From contig JAYWIG010000166.1 of assembly GCA_043789035.1 (NCBI GenBank), forward strand, positions 1 to 49,243: 49,243 nt of DNA. The letters run 5' to 3'. The position numbers were made by a program, and so were the translations under genes. Shown in pieces: positions 23,899 through 32,131 of this stretch; positions within the stretch are counted from its first letter, which is position 1, and every line of letters starts with the position of its first letter. Under the pieces are notes generated by a model. The model searched no databases and was not told the DNA's origin. It saw only the letters and a program-made list of their open reading frames with translations. Origin of the DNA: JAYWIG01 sp043789035. Its GTDB lineage: Bacteria > Pseudomonadota > Gammaproteobacteria > Burkholderiales > Burkholderiaceae_E.

Positions 23899-23980
23899 GA
23901 CGTAACTTAGCTAAGCTAAGTTAGTCTTCTCTGGCACTTCGTGCTGGTGTCCTCCAACTTAGCTGCGCTAAGTTAGCGTC
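23899..23980. repeat. Intergenic hairpins of the AACTTnG...CnAAGTT type
   Basis: AACTTAG-CTAAG-CTAAGTT near 23903-23921 and AACTTAGC-TGC-GCTAAGTT near 23956-23974 are strong hairpins, each followed by AG and a C/T-rich block. They resemble 2690-2708 downstream of glmS and 213-233. A small hairpin GCAC-TTC-GTGC lies between them. This suggests a small REP-like family in intergenic regions of this genome. Confidence 0.6.
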
Positions 23981-24026
23981 GCCCAGAAAACAGACAAGCG
24001 AGCTTTCAGCTCGTGGGCTTACAGCC
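23964..24026. repeat. Parent copy of the metK 3' repeat
   Basis: Contains the metK stop codon (24019-24021) and its 3' flank. In RNA it can form GAGCU-GAAA-AGCUC-like hairpins closed by GCCCA/UGGGC. The first 42 bp are identical to 23819-23860. Confidence 0.8.
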
Positions 24027-25185
24027 CAGCGTCGGCGCGGAGCGCAGCCGCCTTGTCAGTTTTCTCCCAAGTAAATTCTGGTTCGTCGCGGCCGAAGTGG
24101 CCGTAGGCGGCAGTTTTTTGGTAAATGGGGCGTAGCAAGTCAAGCATTTGAACAATGCCTTTTGGGCGGAGGTCGAAATGTTTGGATACCAATTCTGAGA
24201 GTTTCTCGTCACTGATCTTGCCGGTGCCGAAAGTTGTCACCATCACTGAAGTTGGTTTGGCGATGCCGATCGCGTAGGAGATTTGGATCTGGCATTTCGT
24301 TGCCAAGCCAGAGGCCACCACGTTTTTAGCCACATAACGAGCTGCATAGGCAGCTGAACGGTCTACTTTCGATGGGTCTTTACCTGAGAATGCGCCACCG
24401 CCGTGGGGGGCTGCACCGCCGTAGGTATCAACAATGATCTTGCGACCCGTTAAACCGCAATCGCCTTGTGGGCCGCCGATAACAAATCGGCCTGTAGGGT
24501 TAACCAAGTACTTGATGTCGCCTTTAATCAGCTCTTTAGGTAACACCGGCTTGATGATTTCTTCGATCACTGCTTCCTGCAACTTGGCATGCTCAATATC
24601 GGGAGCGTGCTGGGTTGAAAGTACAACGGTATCGATGGCGAAAGGGCGGCCGTCAACGTATTTAATCGTGATTTGTGATTTCGCATCTGGGCGTAACCAT
24701 TTTAGGCGGCCGTCTTTGCGCAGCTGAGCTTGACGCTCAACTAAGCGATGCGAATAGTAAATCGCCGCTGGCATCAAATCCGGTGTTTCATCGCAGGCGT
24801 AACCGAACATTAGGCCTTGGTCGCCTGCACCTTGATCGAGATCTGTACCCGTGCCTTCGTTCACGCCTTGAGCGATATCCGGGCTTTGTTTGTCATAGCA
24901 AACCATTACTGCGCATCCACGATAGTCGATACCGTAATCGGTGTTGTCGTAGCCGATACGTTTAATCGTTTCGCGAGCTACTTGGATGTAGTCGACGTTT
25001 GCATGGGTTGTAATTTCGCCTGCCAAAACCACTAAGCCGGTATTGCAAAGTGTTTCTGCCGCAACGCGGGATTTTGGATCTTGCGCCAAAATGGCATCAA
25101 GAATTGCATCAGAAATTTGATCGGCAACCTTGTCTGGGTGCCCTTCAGATACTGATTCAGAAGTAAATAAATATTCGTTAGCCAT
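24019..25185 (-). CDS. metK: S-adenosylmethionine synthetase
   Basis: Makes SAM from methionine and ATP. The 388-aa enzyme has the N-terminal FTSESVSEGHPDKVADQISDA-type motif (given by position, residues 7-27), GAGDQGLMFGYA, and the P-loop-like GGGAFSGKDPSKVDRSAAY, all characteristic. GGAG lies 6 bp before the ATG. It stands alone downstream of a structured leader (25186-25301) and next to the ahcY operon, and diverges from the acyltransferase genes. Its 3' end is duplicated downstream. Confidence 0.97.
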   Translation of the reverse strand: MANEYLFTSESVSEGHPDKVADQISDAILDAILAQDPKSRVAAETLCNTGLVVLAGEITTHANVDYIQVARETIKRIGYDNTDYGIDYRGCAVMVCYDKQSPDIAQGVNEGTGTDLDQGAGDQGLMFGYACDETPDLMPAAIYYSHRLVERQAQLRKDGRLKWLRPDAKSQITIKYVDGRPFAIDTVVLSTQHAPDIEHAKLQEAVIEEIIKPVLPKELIKGDIKYLVNPTGRFVIGGPQGDCGLTGRKIIVDTYGGAAPHGGGAFSGKDPSKVDRSAAYAARYVAKNVVASGLATKCQIQISYAIGIAKPTSVMVTTFGTGKISDEKLSELVSKHFDLRPKGIVQMLDLLRPIYQKTAAYGHFGRDEPEFTWEKTDKAAALRADAGL

Positions 25186-25188
25186 GAA

Positions 25189-25231
25189 CTCTCCGTAAAT
25201 TTAAAAAAGCTGGCGAGGCCAGCTCGGAGAG
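25189..25231 (-). terminator. Terminator-like and Shine-Dalgarno-sequestering hairpin before metK
   Basis: AGCUGGC (25224-25218), loop CUC, GCCAGCU (25214-25208), then a U-tract to 25203 is a perfect 7-bp intrinsic terminator. Directly upstream, CUCUCCG (25231-25225) is the exact complement of CGGAGAG (25195-25189), which contains the metK ribosome site. The same hairpin can thus extend to hide the ribosome site. Such a structure in a leader implies regulated expression. Confidence 0.75.
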
Positions 25232-25235
25232 CGGC

Positions 25236-25289
25236 GACGCTTTAGCAGTGTTTTATGAATCGCCCCGCAATTAGTCTTAACTCGGCGAT
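25236..25289 (-). promoter_or_regulatory. SAM-II-like riboswitch aptamer in the metK leader
   Basis: P1 is AUCGCC (25289-25284) with GGCGAU (25264-25259). Its loop holds GAGUUAAGAC and ends AAUUGC, and the 3' tail reads AUAAAACACUGCUAAA followed by GCGUC. The SAM-II core has GAUUUAA in the loop, UUGC before the closing strand, and AUAAA...GCUAAA in the tail, so order and spacing agree. GAC (25276-25274) can pair with GUC (25238-25236) as a short P2 pseudoknot. The weak points are the 3-bp P2 and the G in GAGUUAA. SAM-V shares this core and is the main alternative. Confidence 0.6.
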
Positions 25290-25295
25290 AGTGAA

Positions 25296-25301
25296 ATTAT
25301 A
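25296..25301 (-). promoter_or_regulatory. metK promoter -10 box
   Basis: TATAAT on the minus strand, a perfect -10 hexamer, placed so that transcription would begin near 25289, exactly at the first base of the leader's P1 stem. No good -35 is visible at 17 bp; TTGTCA lies too close. Confidence 0.55.
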
Positions 25302-25370
25302 GCCAACTTGACAATTGTTGAAGTGTGAAGTCCATCACAAAGCATAATTATTGAGTTTTCGAAAAGTTTA

Positions 25371-26291
25371 ATGAACCAACCAACCCCTATTTCCTCACCC
25401 AATTTGTCAAAGACTTCGACCGTGCAAGCGCCTTTTTGGGCTAGAGCTATAGCATCTTTGCCATTGGGCGTGTGTCAGCGGTTTGGGGCAATCCTTGGGC
25501 AGTTGGTTTATTGGGCATCGCCAAGTTATCGCGATAAGTTTGAAACTCAATGGAATGCTGGTGCAAGTTGGGCAAATTCCAATTTGAATATTCAATGGAC
25601 TGCCATGCAGAAAAGTGCAGCAATAGCGCACGCAGGAAAAATGACCTTAGAAGCCCTTTGGGTATGGTGTCGGCCGCCTCAAGAGGTCATGAAAGCGGTT
25701 ATTTGTACTGATGAGGCAGTGCTCGAAAACGCGGAAGCTGCTGGAAAAGGCGAGATGTATCTAACTCCCCACTTGGGTACCTTCGAGGTGGCTGCTCGCT
25801 TTTGTGCAACCCGAAAAGCCATGACTGCGTTGTTCAAACCGTCTAAACAAGCCAGTGTAAATCGCCTTTTCGAGGTTGCTAGAAACCTACCCGGTTTAAC
25901 CATGGCACCTGCAGATGGGTCGGGCGTTCGCAAAATGCTCAAGGCGCTAAAGGCTGGTCAATCGATTGGTCTTTTGCCCGATCAAGTGCCGCCGCTAAAC
26001 CAAGGAGTGTGGACGGAGTTTTTCGGCAAACCGGCATACAGTATGCCCTTGCCAGAAAAACTTCATGCGGCGACGGGGGCATCAGTAGTGATGACTTTTT
26101 GTGAGCGCTTAGGCAATGGCAAAGGTTGGCATATGCACTATAAAACCTTCGAGGGCGTGCCGACTCCTCAGGCCGTAAACGATGCCATGCAATTGTGGAT
26201 TGCGCAACACCCCGATCAATACCTCTGGGGCTACAACCGATACAAGCAGCCGACATTGGCAAGTAATGTCATTTCGAAAGATCGAGAATAA
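25371..26291 (+). CDS. Lipid A acyltransferase, LpxL/HtrB-like
   Basis: Adds a secondary acyl chain to lipid A at the inner membrane. The 306-aa protein has an N-terminal hydrophobic region (ASLPLGVCQRFGAILGQLVYW), and the LABLAT-type H-x4-E motif in LTPHLGTFEVAAR (about residue 133). ATAALFKPSK-like, GLLPDQVPPLNQGVW and the C-terminal PDQYLWGYNRYK follow the family order. It is followed after 7 bp by a second family member. It diverges from metK. Confidence 0.88.
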   Translation: MNQPTPISSPNLSKTSTVQAPFWARAIASLPLGVCQRFGAILGQLVYWASPSYRDKFETQWNAGASWANSNLNIQWTAMQKSAAIAHAGKMTLEALWVWCRPPQEVMKAVICTDEAVLENAEAAGKGEMYLTPHLGTFEVAARFCATRKAMTALFKPSKQASVNRLFEVARNLPGLTMAPADGSGVRKMLKALKAGQSIGLLPDQVPPLNQGVWTEFFGKPAYSMPLPEKLHAATGASVVMTFCERLGNGKGWHMHYKTFEGVPTPQAVNDAMQLWIAQHPDQYLWGYNRYKQPTLASNVISKDRE

Positions 26292-26298
26292 TCGGTAT

Positions 26299-27162
26299 AT
26301 GGTGACGCGCTTTTTTATCTATGTTTGTCGACTCCTTTCTTATTTACCTCGCCCCATAGTGAATGGTTTGGGTAATGTTGTTGGCTCCATTCTTTGGCTA
26401 CTTGCTAAACCGCGTCGAAGAATTGCCCTGCGTAATCTTGAGCTTTGCTTTCCAGATTGGGATGAGGCTAAGCGAGTCAATATTGCGAAAGCGCATTTCA
26501 AAGCATTTAGCCGCAGTTTTTTTGATCGCTTTGTGCTTTGGTATCACACTGAAGAAGCGGTTAAGAAATTTGTTCGCCTTGAGGGTTGGGAGCATTTTTT
26601 AGCGTTTAAAGGCAAGCCGATTATTTTGTTAGCCCCGCATTTTTTGGGAATGGATGCAGGCGGTACCCGCTTTCAAGTCGAGTCGAATGTGGCCTCAATG
26701 TATGCGGCGCAAAAGAACCCGGTGTTTGATGAGGTGATGACTAAAGGAAGAAGTCGCTTTAATCGGGTGACTATGCTTTTGCGAACTGACGGTATTCGGC
26801 CTGCTTTGCGTTTAATTAAGCAAGGTACGCCTTTTTACTTTTTGCCAGACATGGATTTGGGCGAAAAAGATGCGTTGTTCGTGCCGTTTTTCGGCGTGCC
26901 TGCTGCGACGGTGACGTCCGTCGCTAGGCTAGCAGCAGCGACCAAAGCGGTAGTGATTCCTATCATCACAACCTTAACAAAGGATGGGTATGAAGCGCGG
27001 TTTCACCCAGCGTGGGAGAATTATCCTGGCGACGACATTGAAGCTGCAACCTTAAAAATGAACCAGTTCATCGAGCAAGAAGTTTTAAAGTGCCCCGAGC
27101 AATACTTGTGGACACATAAGCGCTTTAAGACGCGCCCGTTGGGCCAACCTAGTCTGTACTAA
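26299..27162 (+). CDS. Lipid A acyltransferase, second copy (LpxL/LpxM-like)
   Basis: 287 aa from ATG 26299; the frame is open upstream but that part overlaps the first acyltransferase out of frame. Key parts are RRRIALRNLELCFPDW, the H-x4-D motif in LLAPHFLGMDAGGTR, FYFLPDMDLGEKDALFVPFF and CPEQYLWTHKRFKTRP. The two genes probably add different acyl chains. The order metK / acyltransferase pair / dapF is common in Burkholderiales. Confidence 0.88.
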   Translation: MVTRFFIYVCRLLSYLPRPIVNGLGNVVGSILWLLAKPRRRIALRNLELCFPDWDEAKRVNIAKAHFKAFSRSFFDRFVLWYHTEEAVKKFVRLEGWEHFLAFKGKPIILLAPHFLGMDAGGTRFQVESNVASMYAAQKNPVFDEVMTKGRSRFNRVTMLLRTDGIRPALRLIKQGTPFYFLPDMDLGEKDALFVPFFGVPAATVTSVARLAAATKAVVIPIITTLTKDGYEARFHPAWENYPGDDIEAATLKMNQFIEQEVLKCPEQYLWTHKRFKTRPLGQPSLY

Positions 27163-27186
27163 TTTGTACTAATACCAAATTTATTT

Positions 27187-28071
27187 ATGAGCATTACACT
27201 TCATTTCACAAAGATGCAGGGCGCAGGCAATGACTTTGTCATGCTCAATGGCATTGACCAACGTATTGATCTAGACAAAGCGCAATGGCGCTGGCTTGCA
27301 GATCGCCGGTTTGGCATAGGTGCCGATCAAATGTTGTTAGTCGAAGCGCCCCAATCTGATGAGGTTGATTTTAACTATAGAATTTTTAACGCCGATGGTG
27401 GTGAGGTTGAACACTGTGGCAACGGCGCACGCTGTTTTGCAGTCTTTGTTCATGACGAAGGCCTCACGAAAAAAAATGAAATTCGCGTTCAAATTCAACC
27501 GGGTATTTTGATTCTTAAGCGAATGGTCGATGGGCAGGTTACCGTCGATATGGGGCCACCGAAATTTGGCCCAGGAGCGGTTGCTTTTGATGCAAGTGAG
27601 TTAAGAACATCGGTCGTTGGCAAGCTAGAGCTTTGGCAGCTCGCAACCAATATGGGTGATGCGCAATTGGCGCTAGTGTCGATGGGCAACCCACACGCAG
27701 TACAAATCGTTAGTGACGTGCAAACAGCGCCGGTGTTAACGCAAGGCCCACTCATCGAAAAGCACCCAAGGTTTGCCCATGGCGTGAATGTTGGCTACCT
27801 TCAGCTGATTGATCGCAGGCAAGCAAAAATTCGAGTATTTGAGCGAGGCTCTGGCGAAACCTTGGCCTGCGGCACGGGTATCTGTGCTGCCGCAACCGCT
27901 GCAATGGCGCAAGGGTTGGCCGATAGCCCATTGCAGGTTTCTGCCACTGGCGGTGACCTAACAATTGCGTGGAACTTTCAAGGCCCGCTAGGCCTTGCCG
28001 CCCCAGTCATGATGACGGGGCCTGCAACTCGTGTATTCTCCGGCACAGTTGATATACCCGATTTCAAATAA
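27187..28071 (+). CDS. dapF: Diaminopimelate epimerase
   Basis: Converts LL- to meso-diaminopimelate for peptidoglycan and lysine. The 294-aa protein has KMQGAGNDFVMLNG at the start, RRFGIGADQMLLVE, and both catalytic Cys: NADGGEVEHCGNGARC and TLACGTGICAAATAAM. It lies 24 bp after the acyltransferase pair and 11 bp before the DUF484 gene. Confidence 0.97.
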   Translation: MSITLHFTKMQGAGNDFVMLNGIDQRIDLDKAQWRWLADRRFGIGADQMLLVEAPQSDEVDFNYRIFNADGGEVEHCGNGARCFAVFVHDEGLTKKNEIRVQIQPGILILKRMVDGQVTVDMGPPKFGPGAVAFDASELRTSVVGKLELWQLATNMGDAQLALVSMGNPHAVQIVSDVQTAPVLTQGPLIEKHPRFAHGVNVGYLQLIDRRQAKIRVFERGSGETLACGTGICAAATAAMAQGLADSPLQVSATGGDLTIAWNFQGPLGLAAPVMMTGPATRVFSGTVDIPDFK

Positions 28072-28082
28072 AGATCTTTCCT

Positions 28083-28775
28083 ATGAGCAATAACGATAAG
28101 ACGAACCACGACGCGGAGAACGCCGCGGCGGTAGCGAGCTATTTAGCCGACCATCCGAGTTTTTTTGAGCAACATCCAGAACTATTAACCTCAATTCGAG
28201 TTACCCACTCGCACGGGGAGCGAACTATTTCGTTGCAAGAACGACAGTTAGAACTGGTGCGAGAAAAAAATCGTATGACGGAAATGAAGCTCGCCGAGTT
28301 AATTCGGATCGGGCAAGAAAATGATGTTATTACCGATAAGCTGCAACGTTGGACTAGGCAACTACTTTTAGTGCCTGAGCCTCAGCAGTTGCCTGATATC
28401 GTGTTGGAGGGTTTGATTGGTGTGTTTGCGGTACCTCAAGTTGCATTGCGTTTTTGGTCGGTAAAAGAATCCTTTCGTGCGATGACATTTGCGCAGCCGG
28501 TACCTATTGAAGTCATCACGCTTGCCAACAGCATGAAGCAACCTTATTGCGGGCCAAATGCAGAGTTTCAGCCATCGTCGTGGTTGCCCGATGAGGGTGA
28601 ATCAGCAAAGTCGATGGCTCTGCTGCCACTACGGAAAGGTTTAGACCCGAATGCCTTCGGTTTACTCGTTCTTGGTTCTGCCGATGCCGGGCGTTTTCAA
28701 ATGGGCATGGGTACAGCCTTCTTAGAGCGAATCGCCGAGACTGCCAGCGCAGCGCTGTCCAAACTCATTCAATAA
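28083..28775 (+). CDS. DUF484 family protein
   Basis: A 230-aa protein with the DUF484 start (VASYLADHPSFFEQHPELL), an amphipathic helix (ERQLELVREKNRMTEMK), then a GAF-like C-terminal domain with SMALLPLRKG and FGLLVLGSADAGRF. Function unknown. Usually found between dapF and xerC; here xerC is replaced by the RlmI-like methyltransferase gene 15 bp downstream. Confidence 0.88.
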   Translation: MSNNDKTNHDAENAAAVASYLADHPSFFEQHPELLTSIRVTHSHGERTISLQERQLELVREKNRMTEMKLAELIRIGQENDVITDKLQRWTRQLLLVPEPQQLPDIVLEGLIGVFAVPQVALRFWSVKESFRAMTFAQPVPIEVITLANSMKQPYCGPNAEFQPSSWLPDEGESAKSMALLPLRKGLDPNAFGLLVLGSADAGRFQMGMGTAFLERIAETASAALSKLIQ

Positions 28776-28790
28776 AGCAAAGAATCGCAA

Positions 28791-29987
28791 GTGCTCGTTT
28801 ATCTCAAAGCAGGCAAAGAAAAATCCCTGCAGCGTCGCCATCCCTGGGTGTACTCCACCGCGATTGGTAAAACTGCGGGTACTCCTCAAAGTGGTGATAC
28901 CTGTGAAGTTCGTGCTGCTGATGGGAAGTTTCTAGCTTGGGGTGCATTTAGCCCCGAATCGCAAATTCGCATTCGCGCGTGGAGCTTTGTTGAAACTGAT
29001 GTGATCGACAACGCATGGATAGCCAATAAGATTCGTGTGGCTGCTTTGCGCCGCGAAGTACTTGATGTGCAAACTAATGCGCAGCGCTTGGTATTTGGTG
29101 AGGCTGACCAATTGCCTGGCCTTATCGTTGATCGCTACGGCGATTGGGCCGTCGTACAAATCTTGTCAGCGGCAATTGAATATTGGCGTTCAGCGGTGCT
29201 TGAGGCGGTGGGTTCTTTGCCCGGAATTCGGCATGTGTATGAGCGCTCGGATGCGGCAACTCGGCAGCGTGAAGGTTTGCCTCCCGTGGCTGGTCCAGTG
29301 ACGAAATTCCATCAAGAACAAGATGTGCATGTGGTGCCGGTGATCGAGAACGGTGTGCACTATCGAGTTGATATTGCCAAAGGCCATAAAACGGGTTTTT
29401 ATGTGGATCAACGTGACAATCGAGCTTTGGTTGGCGCTTTAGCCAAAGATAAGCGAGTGCTGAATTGCTTTTGCTACACCGGCGGGTTTTCGTTAGCAGC
29501 GTTAGTCAATGGTGCGTCCGAGGTGATATCGATTGATTCGAGTGGTGATGCGTTAGCCAGAGGAAAGCTGAATCAATCGGTTAATTCAGCTATTTCTCCC
29601 GATGCGCTCTCAGAATGGCGTGATGAGAATGTCTTCGATGCACTCAAGCAATTGCAGGCGGACGGCGAAATGTTCGATATTGTTATTCTCGATCCGCCAA
29701 AATTTGCGCCGTCCGTGGCGCATTTAGATAAAGCTGCCCGAGCCTATAAAGAAATTAGTATGAAGGGGTTAAAGCTGCTTAAACCCAACGGCTATTTGTT
29801 AACCTTTTCATGCTCTGGGGCGATGTCTGTAGAGCTCTTTCAAAAAGTCATCGCAGGAGCTGTAGTTGATTCTCGTATCGACATGCAAATGCTGCGGCGG
29901 CTGGAAGCTGGTATAGACCACCCTATGTTGATGACGCACCCTGAAGGCGAGTATCTTAAAGGCCTGCTTTTGCAAAGAGTAGGATAG
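28791..29987 (+). CDS. Class I rRNA methyltransferase, RlmI-like
   Basis: Probably methylates a cytosine of 23S rRNA (C5 position, as RlmI does) with SAM. The 398-aa protein starts with GTG and a PUA domain (LKAGKEKSLQRRHPWVY). The catalytic domain has GFYVDQRDNR, VLNCFCYTGGFSLAAL, VISIDSSGDAL, the ILDPPKFAPS motif and LLTFSCSGAMS with a conserved Cys. Exact target base cannot be read from sequence. Confidence 0.88.
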   Translation: MLVYLKAGKEKSLQRRHPWVYSTAIGKTAGTPQSGDTCEVRAADGKFLAWGAFSPESQIRIRAWSFVETDVIDNAWIANKIRVAALRREVLDVQTNAQRLVFGEADQLPGLIVDRYGDWAVVQILSAAIEYWRSAVLEAVGSLPGIRHVYERSDAATRQREGLPPVAGPVTKFHQEQDVHVVPVIENGVHYRVDIAKGHKTGFYVDQRDNRALVGALAKDKRVLNCFCYTGGFSLAALVNGASEVISIDSSGDALARGKLNQSVNSAISPDALSEWRDENVFDALKQLQADGEMFDIVILDPPKFAPSVAHLDKAARAYKEISMKGLKLLKPNGYLLTFSCSGAMSVELFQKVIAGAVVDSRIDMQMLRRLEAGIDHPMLMTHPEGEYLKGLLLQRVG

Positions 29988-30015
29988 GGCTTCGCAATTT
30001 TTAATACCATAAGAC

Positions 30016-30036
30016 TAATGCAACGAGTTTGCATTT
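30016..30036. promoter_or_regulatory. Zur-type operator upstream of the zur-like gene
   Basis: AATGCAA, a 5-bp spacer and TTGCATT (30017-30035) form a perfect palindrome ending 19 bp before the ATG of the Fur-family gene. The same palindrome occurs twice upstream of the ZnuD-like receptor gene. The position fits autorepression. Confidence 0.65.
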
Positions 30037-30054
30037 GCCATTTACAATAACAAC

Positions 30055-30513
30055 ATGAATTCAACCGACGAGCTGACAGTGTTTGATCAAGCGAGGGCTT
30101 TGCTGAAAGGCAAAGCTGAGCGTTTAACTAGCCCTCGGCTTTTGGTGTTAGCTGCGTTATTGCAAGCAAAGTCGGCGCTCACACAAGCTGAAGTGCACGT
30201 CGCTGTTGAGAAGTTAAGCCCAGCACATGTCGATAGAGTAACAATTTACCGGGTGCTTGATTGGTTAACAGAGGCGGGGCTTGCCCATCGCGTTTCAGCT
30301 GGCGACAGAGTTTTTCGCTTCTCCGCCTCGATTAATAGCCATTCTCATGGCCATTTCCACTGTTCTGATTGTGGCCGCATGTTTTGTATTGGCACCCAAC
30401 CCAGCGGCAAGCAAGCTGGCTTAGATGCATCTGTGAGGGCGCTCCTTCCTTCTGGGTTCGTGAGTGGCGATATTGACCTCACTATTTCGGGACGATGTGC
30501 TGAGTGCGCTTGA
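30055..30513 (+). CDS. zur: Fur-family regulator, Zur-like
   Basis: A 152-aa metal-sensing repressor. The winged-helix part has LTSPRLLVLAALLQAKS and VTIYRVLDWLTEAGLAHRV. The metal part has NSHSHGHFHCSDCGRMFCI, giving the H-x-H-x-H cluster and the first structural Cys pair, and ends GRCAECA with the second pair. I call it Zur rather than Fur because the next gene is a zinc-type COG0523 GTPase and the shared operator also precedes a ZnuD-like receptor. Its own promoter carries the operator, so it probably represses itself when zinc is plentiful. Confidence 0.8.
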   Translation: MNSTDELTVFDQARALLKGKAERLTSPRLLVLAALLQAKSALTQAEVHVAVEKLSPAHVDRVTIYRVLDWLTEAGLAHRVSAGDRVFRFSASINSHSHGHFHCSDCGRMFCIGTQPSGKQAGLDASVRALLPSGFVSGDIDLTISGRCAECA

Positions 30514-30577
30514 CCTTAGCTTGTACATTAGCACCCTTCACCCCACCTAATACTTCTATTTGTAAACGATCTTTTAT

Positions 30578-31552
30578 ATGACAAAACACGTACCAGTCAC
30601 AATTCTTACCGGCTTTTTAGGCAGCGGTAAGACCACCCTTCTCAATCGAATTTTAAAAGAGCAGCACGGCCAAAAGATTGCCGTCATCGAGAATGAGTTC
30701 GGCGAGGAAGGTATTGATAACGAATTACTTTTGCAAGAGCGCGATGAGCAAATTATCGAGATGAACAACGGTTGCATTTGTTGCACCGTACGTGGTGATT
30801 TGATTCGCATTCTGGGCGATTTAAGAACCAAGCGAGAAAAAGGCGAAATCAAGTTCGACCGCGTCATTATCGAAACCACCGGCTTAGCAGACCCTGGCCC
30901 AGTTGCGCAAACATTCTTCATTGATGATGACATTGCCGACTACTTCTTGCTTGATGCCATTTTGACCATCGTTGATGCTAAGCATGGCGATAAGCAGCTC
31001 AATGAACATCGCGAAGCTCAAATGCAGGTTGGTTTTGCCGATCGAATTCTGATGTCGAAAGTCGATTTAGTGACTGATGAAGAAAAAACTGCCTTGGAAA
31101 AGCGCATTCGACAAATTAACCCTCGCGCCAGTATTAAGCCGGTACATTTTGGTGAAACTCCGATTGTTGAGATTTTGGATATTCGCGGCTTTAATCTCAA
31201 TGCGGTTTTAGAGCTTGACCCAAACTTCCTCGAAGATGAAGAGCATACGCATGACGATGCTGTCAGTTCGTTTATCTTTAAGTCAGATAAGCCATTTGAT
31301 CCAATTAAGCTTGAAGACTTTTTGTCCGGCTTAATCCAAGTGTATGGGCCGGATATGTTGCGCTACAAAGGTGTGCTTGCTACCAAGGCATCCGAGCACC
31401 AAACCGTGTTCCAGGGCGTACATATGCTGATGGGCGCAGACCGAGGCCGTAAATGGAACCCCGGCGAGAAGCGCCAAAGCAAAATGGTGTTTATCGGTAG
31501 AAACCTACCTAAAGACACGTTTATTAAGGGCTTGCAACAATGTTTGGCGTGA
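30578..31552 (+). CDS. COG0523 GTPase (CobW/ZNG1-like zinc metallochaperone)
   Basis: Predicted to deliver zinc to client enzymes during starvation, driven by GTP. The 324-aa protein has the P-loop TGFLGSGKTTLLNRIL (residues 10-25), the metal-binding NGCICCTVRGDL with CxCC, ETTGLADPGPV, and SKVDLV as the G4 motif. The C-terminal CobW_C domain follows. It lies 64 bp after the Zur-like gene and is probably in its operon. Confidence 0.88.
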   Translation: MTKHVPVTILTGFLGSGKTTLLNRILKEQHGQKIAVIENEFGEEGIDNELLLQERDEQIIEMNNGCICCTVRGDLIRILGDLRTKREKGEIKFDRVIIETTGLADPGPVAQTFFIDDDIADYFLLDAILTIVDAKHGDKQLNEHREAQMQVGFADRILMSKVDLVTDEEKTALEKRIRQINPRASIKPVHFGETPIVEILDIRGFNLNAVLELDPNFLEDEEHTHDDAVSSFIFKSDKPFDPIKLEDFLSGLIQVYGPDMLRYKGVLATKASEHQTVFQGVHMLMGADRGRKWNPGEKRQSKMVFIGRNLPKDTFIKGLQQCLA

Positions 31553-31696
31553 TTTATCGCGATTTGCCCTTCCTCGGTTGAATTAGGTTTACGAGAAGTG
31601 TTTGATGATGTATAAAGGCGTCCTTGTAGTGAAAGGTTCCGAAGTTTGTGTTCCTAAGCTCCCCCCGGTTCCCTTTTCAGATTGGTAGTAGTAAAG

Positions 31697-32125
31697 ATGG
31701 TAGCGACGAAAGAGAAAAAGCTTCTAACCGAAGCAGAGCTTCTCAAAATGGCGGACTCGGACTATATGAACGAGTTACAAATGGCTTTCTTTAAGGCACG
31801 CTTGCGCCAGATGGAGCAAGATATTCTTCGTAATGCTGGTGAAACCACCGAGCACTTGCGAGAAACCGTCATTGTTCCCGATCCAGCAGATCGGGCGACG
31901 ATTGAAGAAGAGCACGCCTTAGAGCTGCGTACCCGCGACCGCGAGCGCAAACTTTTGAAGAAAATTCAGCAAGCAGTCGTTCGCGTCGATGATGGCGAGT
32001 ACGGGTATTGCGAAGAAACCGGCGAGCCTATCGGTTTGGGCCGCTTGTTAGCTAGGCCGACGGCAACCTTGTCGCTCGAAGCGCAGCAACGCCGCGAGCT
32101 TCGCCAAAAAATGTATGGTGACTGA
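31697..32125 (+). CDS. dksA: DksA-family RNA polymerase regulator, low-cysteine type
   Basis: Binds the RNA polymerase secondary channel and potentiates ppGpp. From ATG 31697 the product is 142 aa; a TTG 15 bp upstream is possible. The coiled-coil tip acids are kept (DPADRA), as is LELRTRDRERKLLKKI. The zinc finger of E. coli DksA has four Cys, but here the region reads YGYCEETGEPIGLGRL and ARPTATLSLEAQ, with one Cys only. It should therefore work without zinc, a form common in alpha- and betaproteobacteria. It lies 144 bp after the zinc GTPase and converges with the TonB receptor gene 6 bp away. Confidence 0.9.
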   Translation: MVATKEKKLLTEAELLKMADSDYMNELQMAFFKARLRQMEQDILRNAGETTEHLRETVIVPDPADRATIEEEHALELRTRDRERKLLKKIQQAVVRVDDGEYGYCEETGEPIGLGRLLARPTATLSLEAQQRRELRQKMYGD

Positions 32126-32131
32126 AACGGT

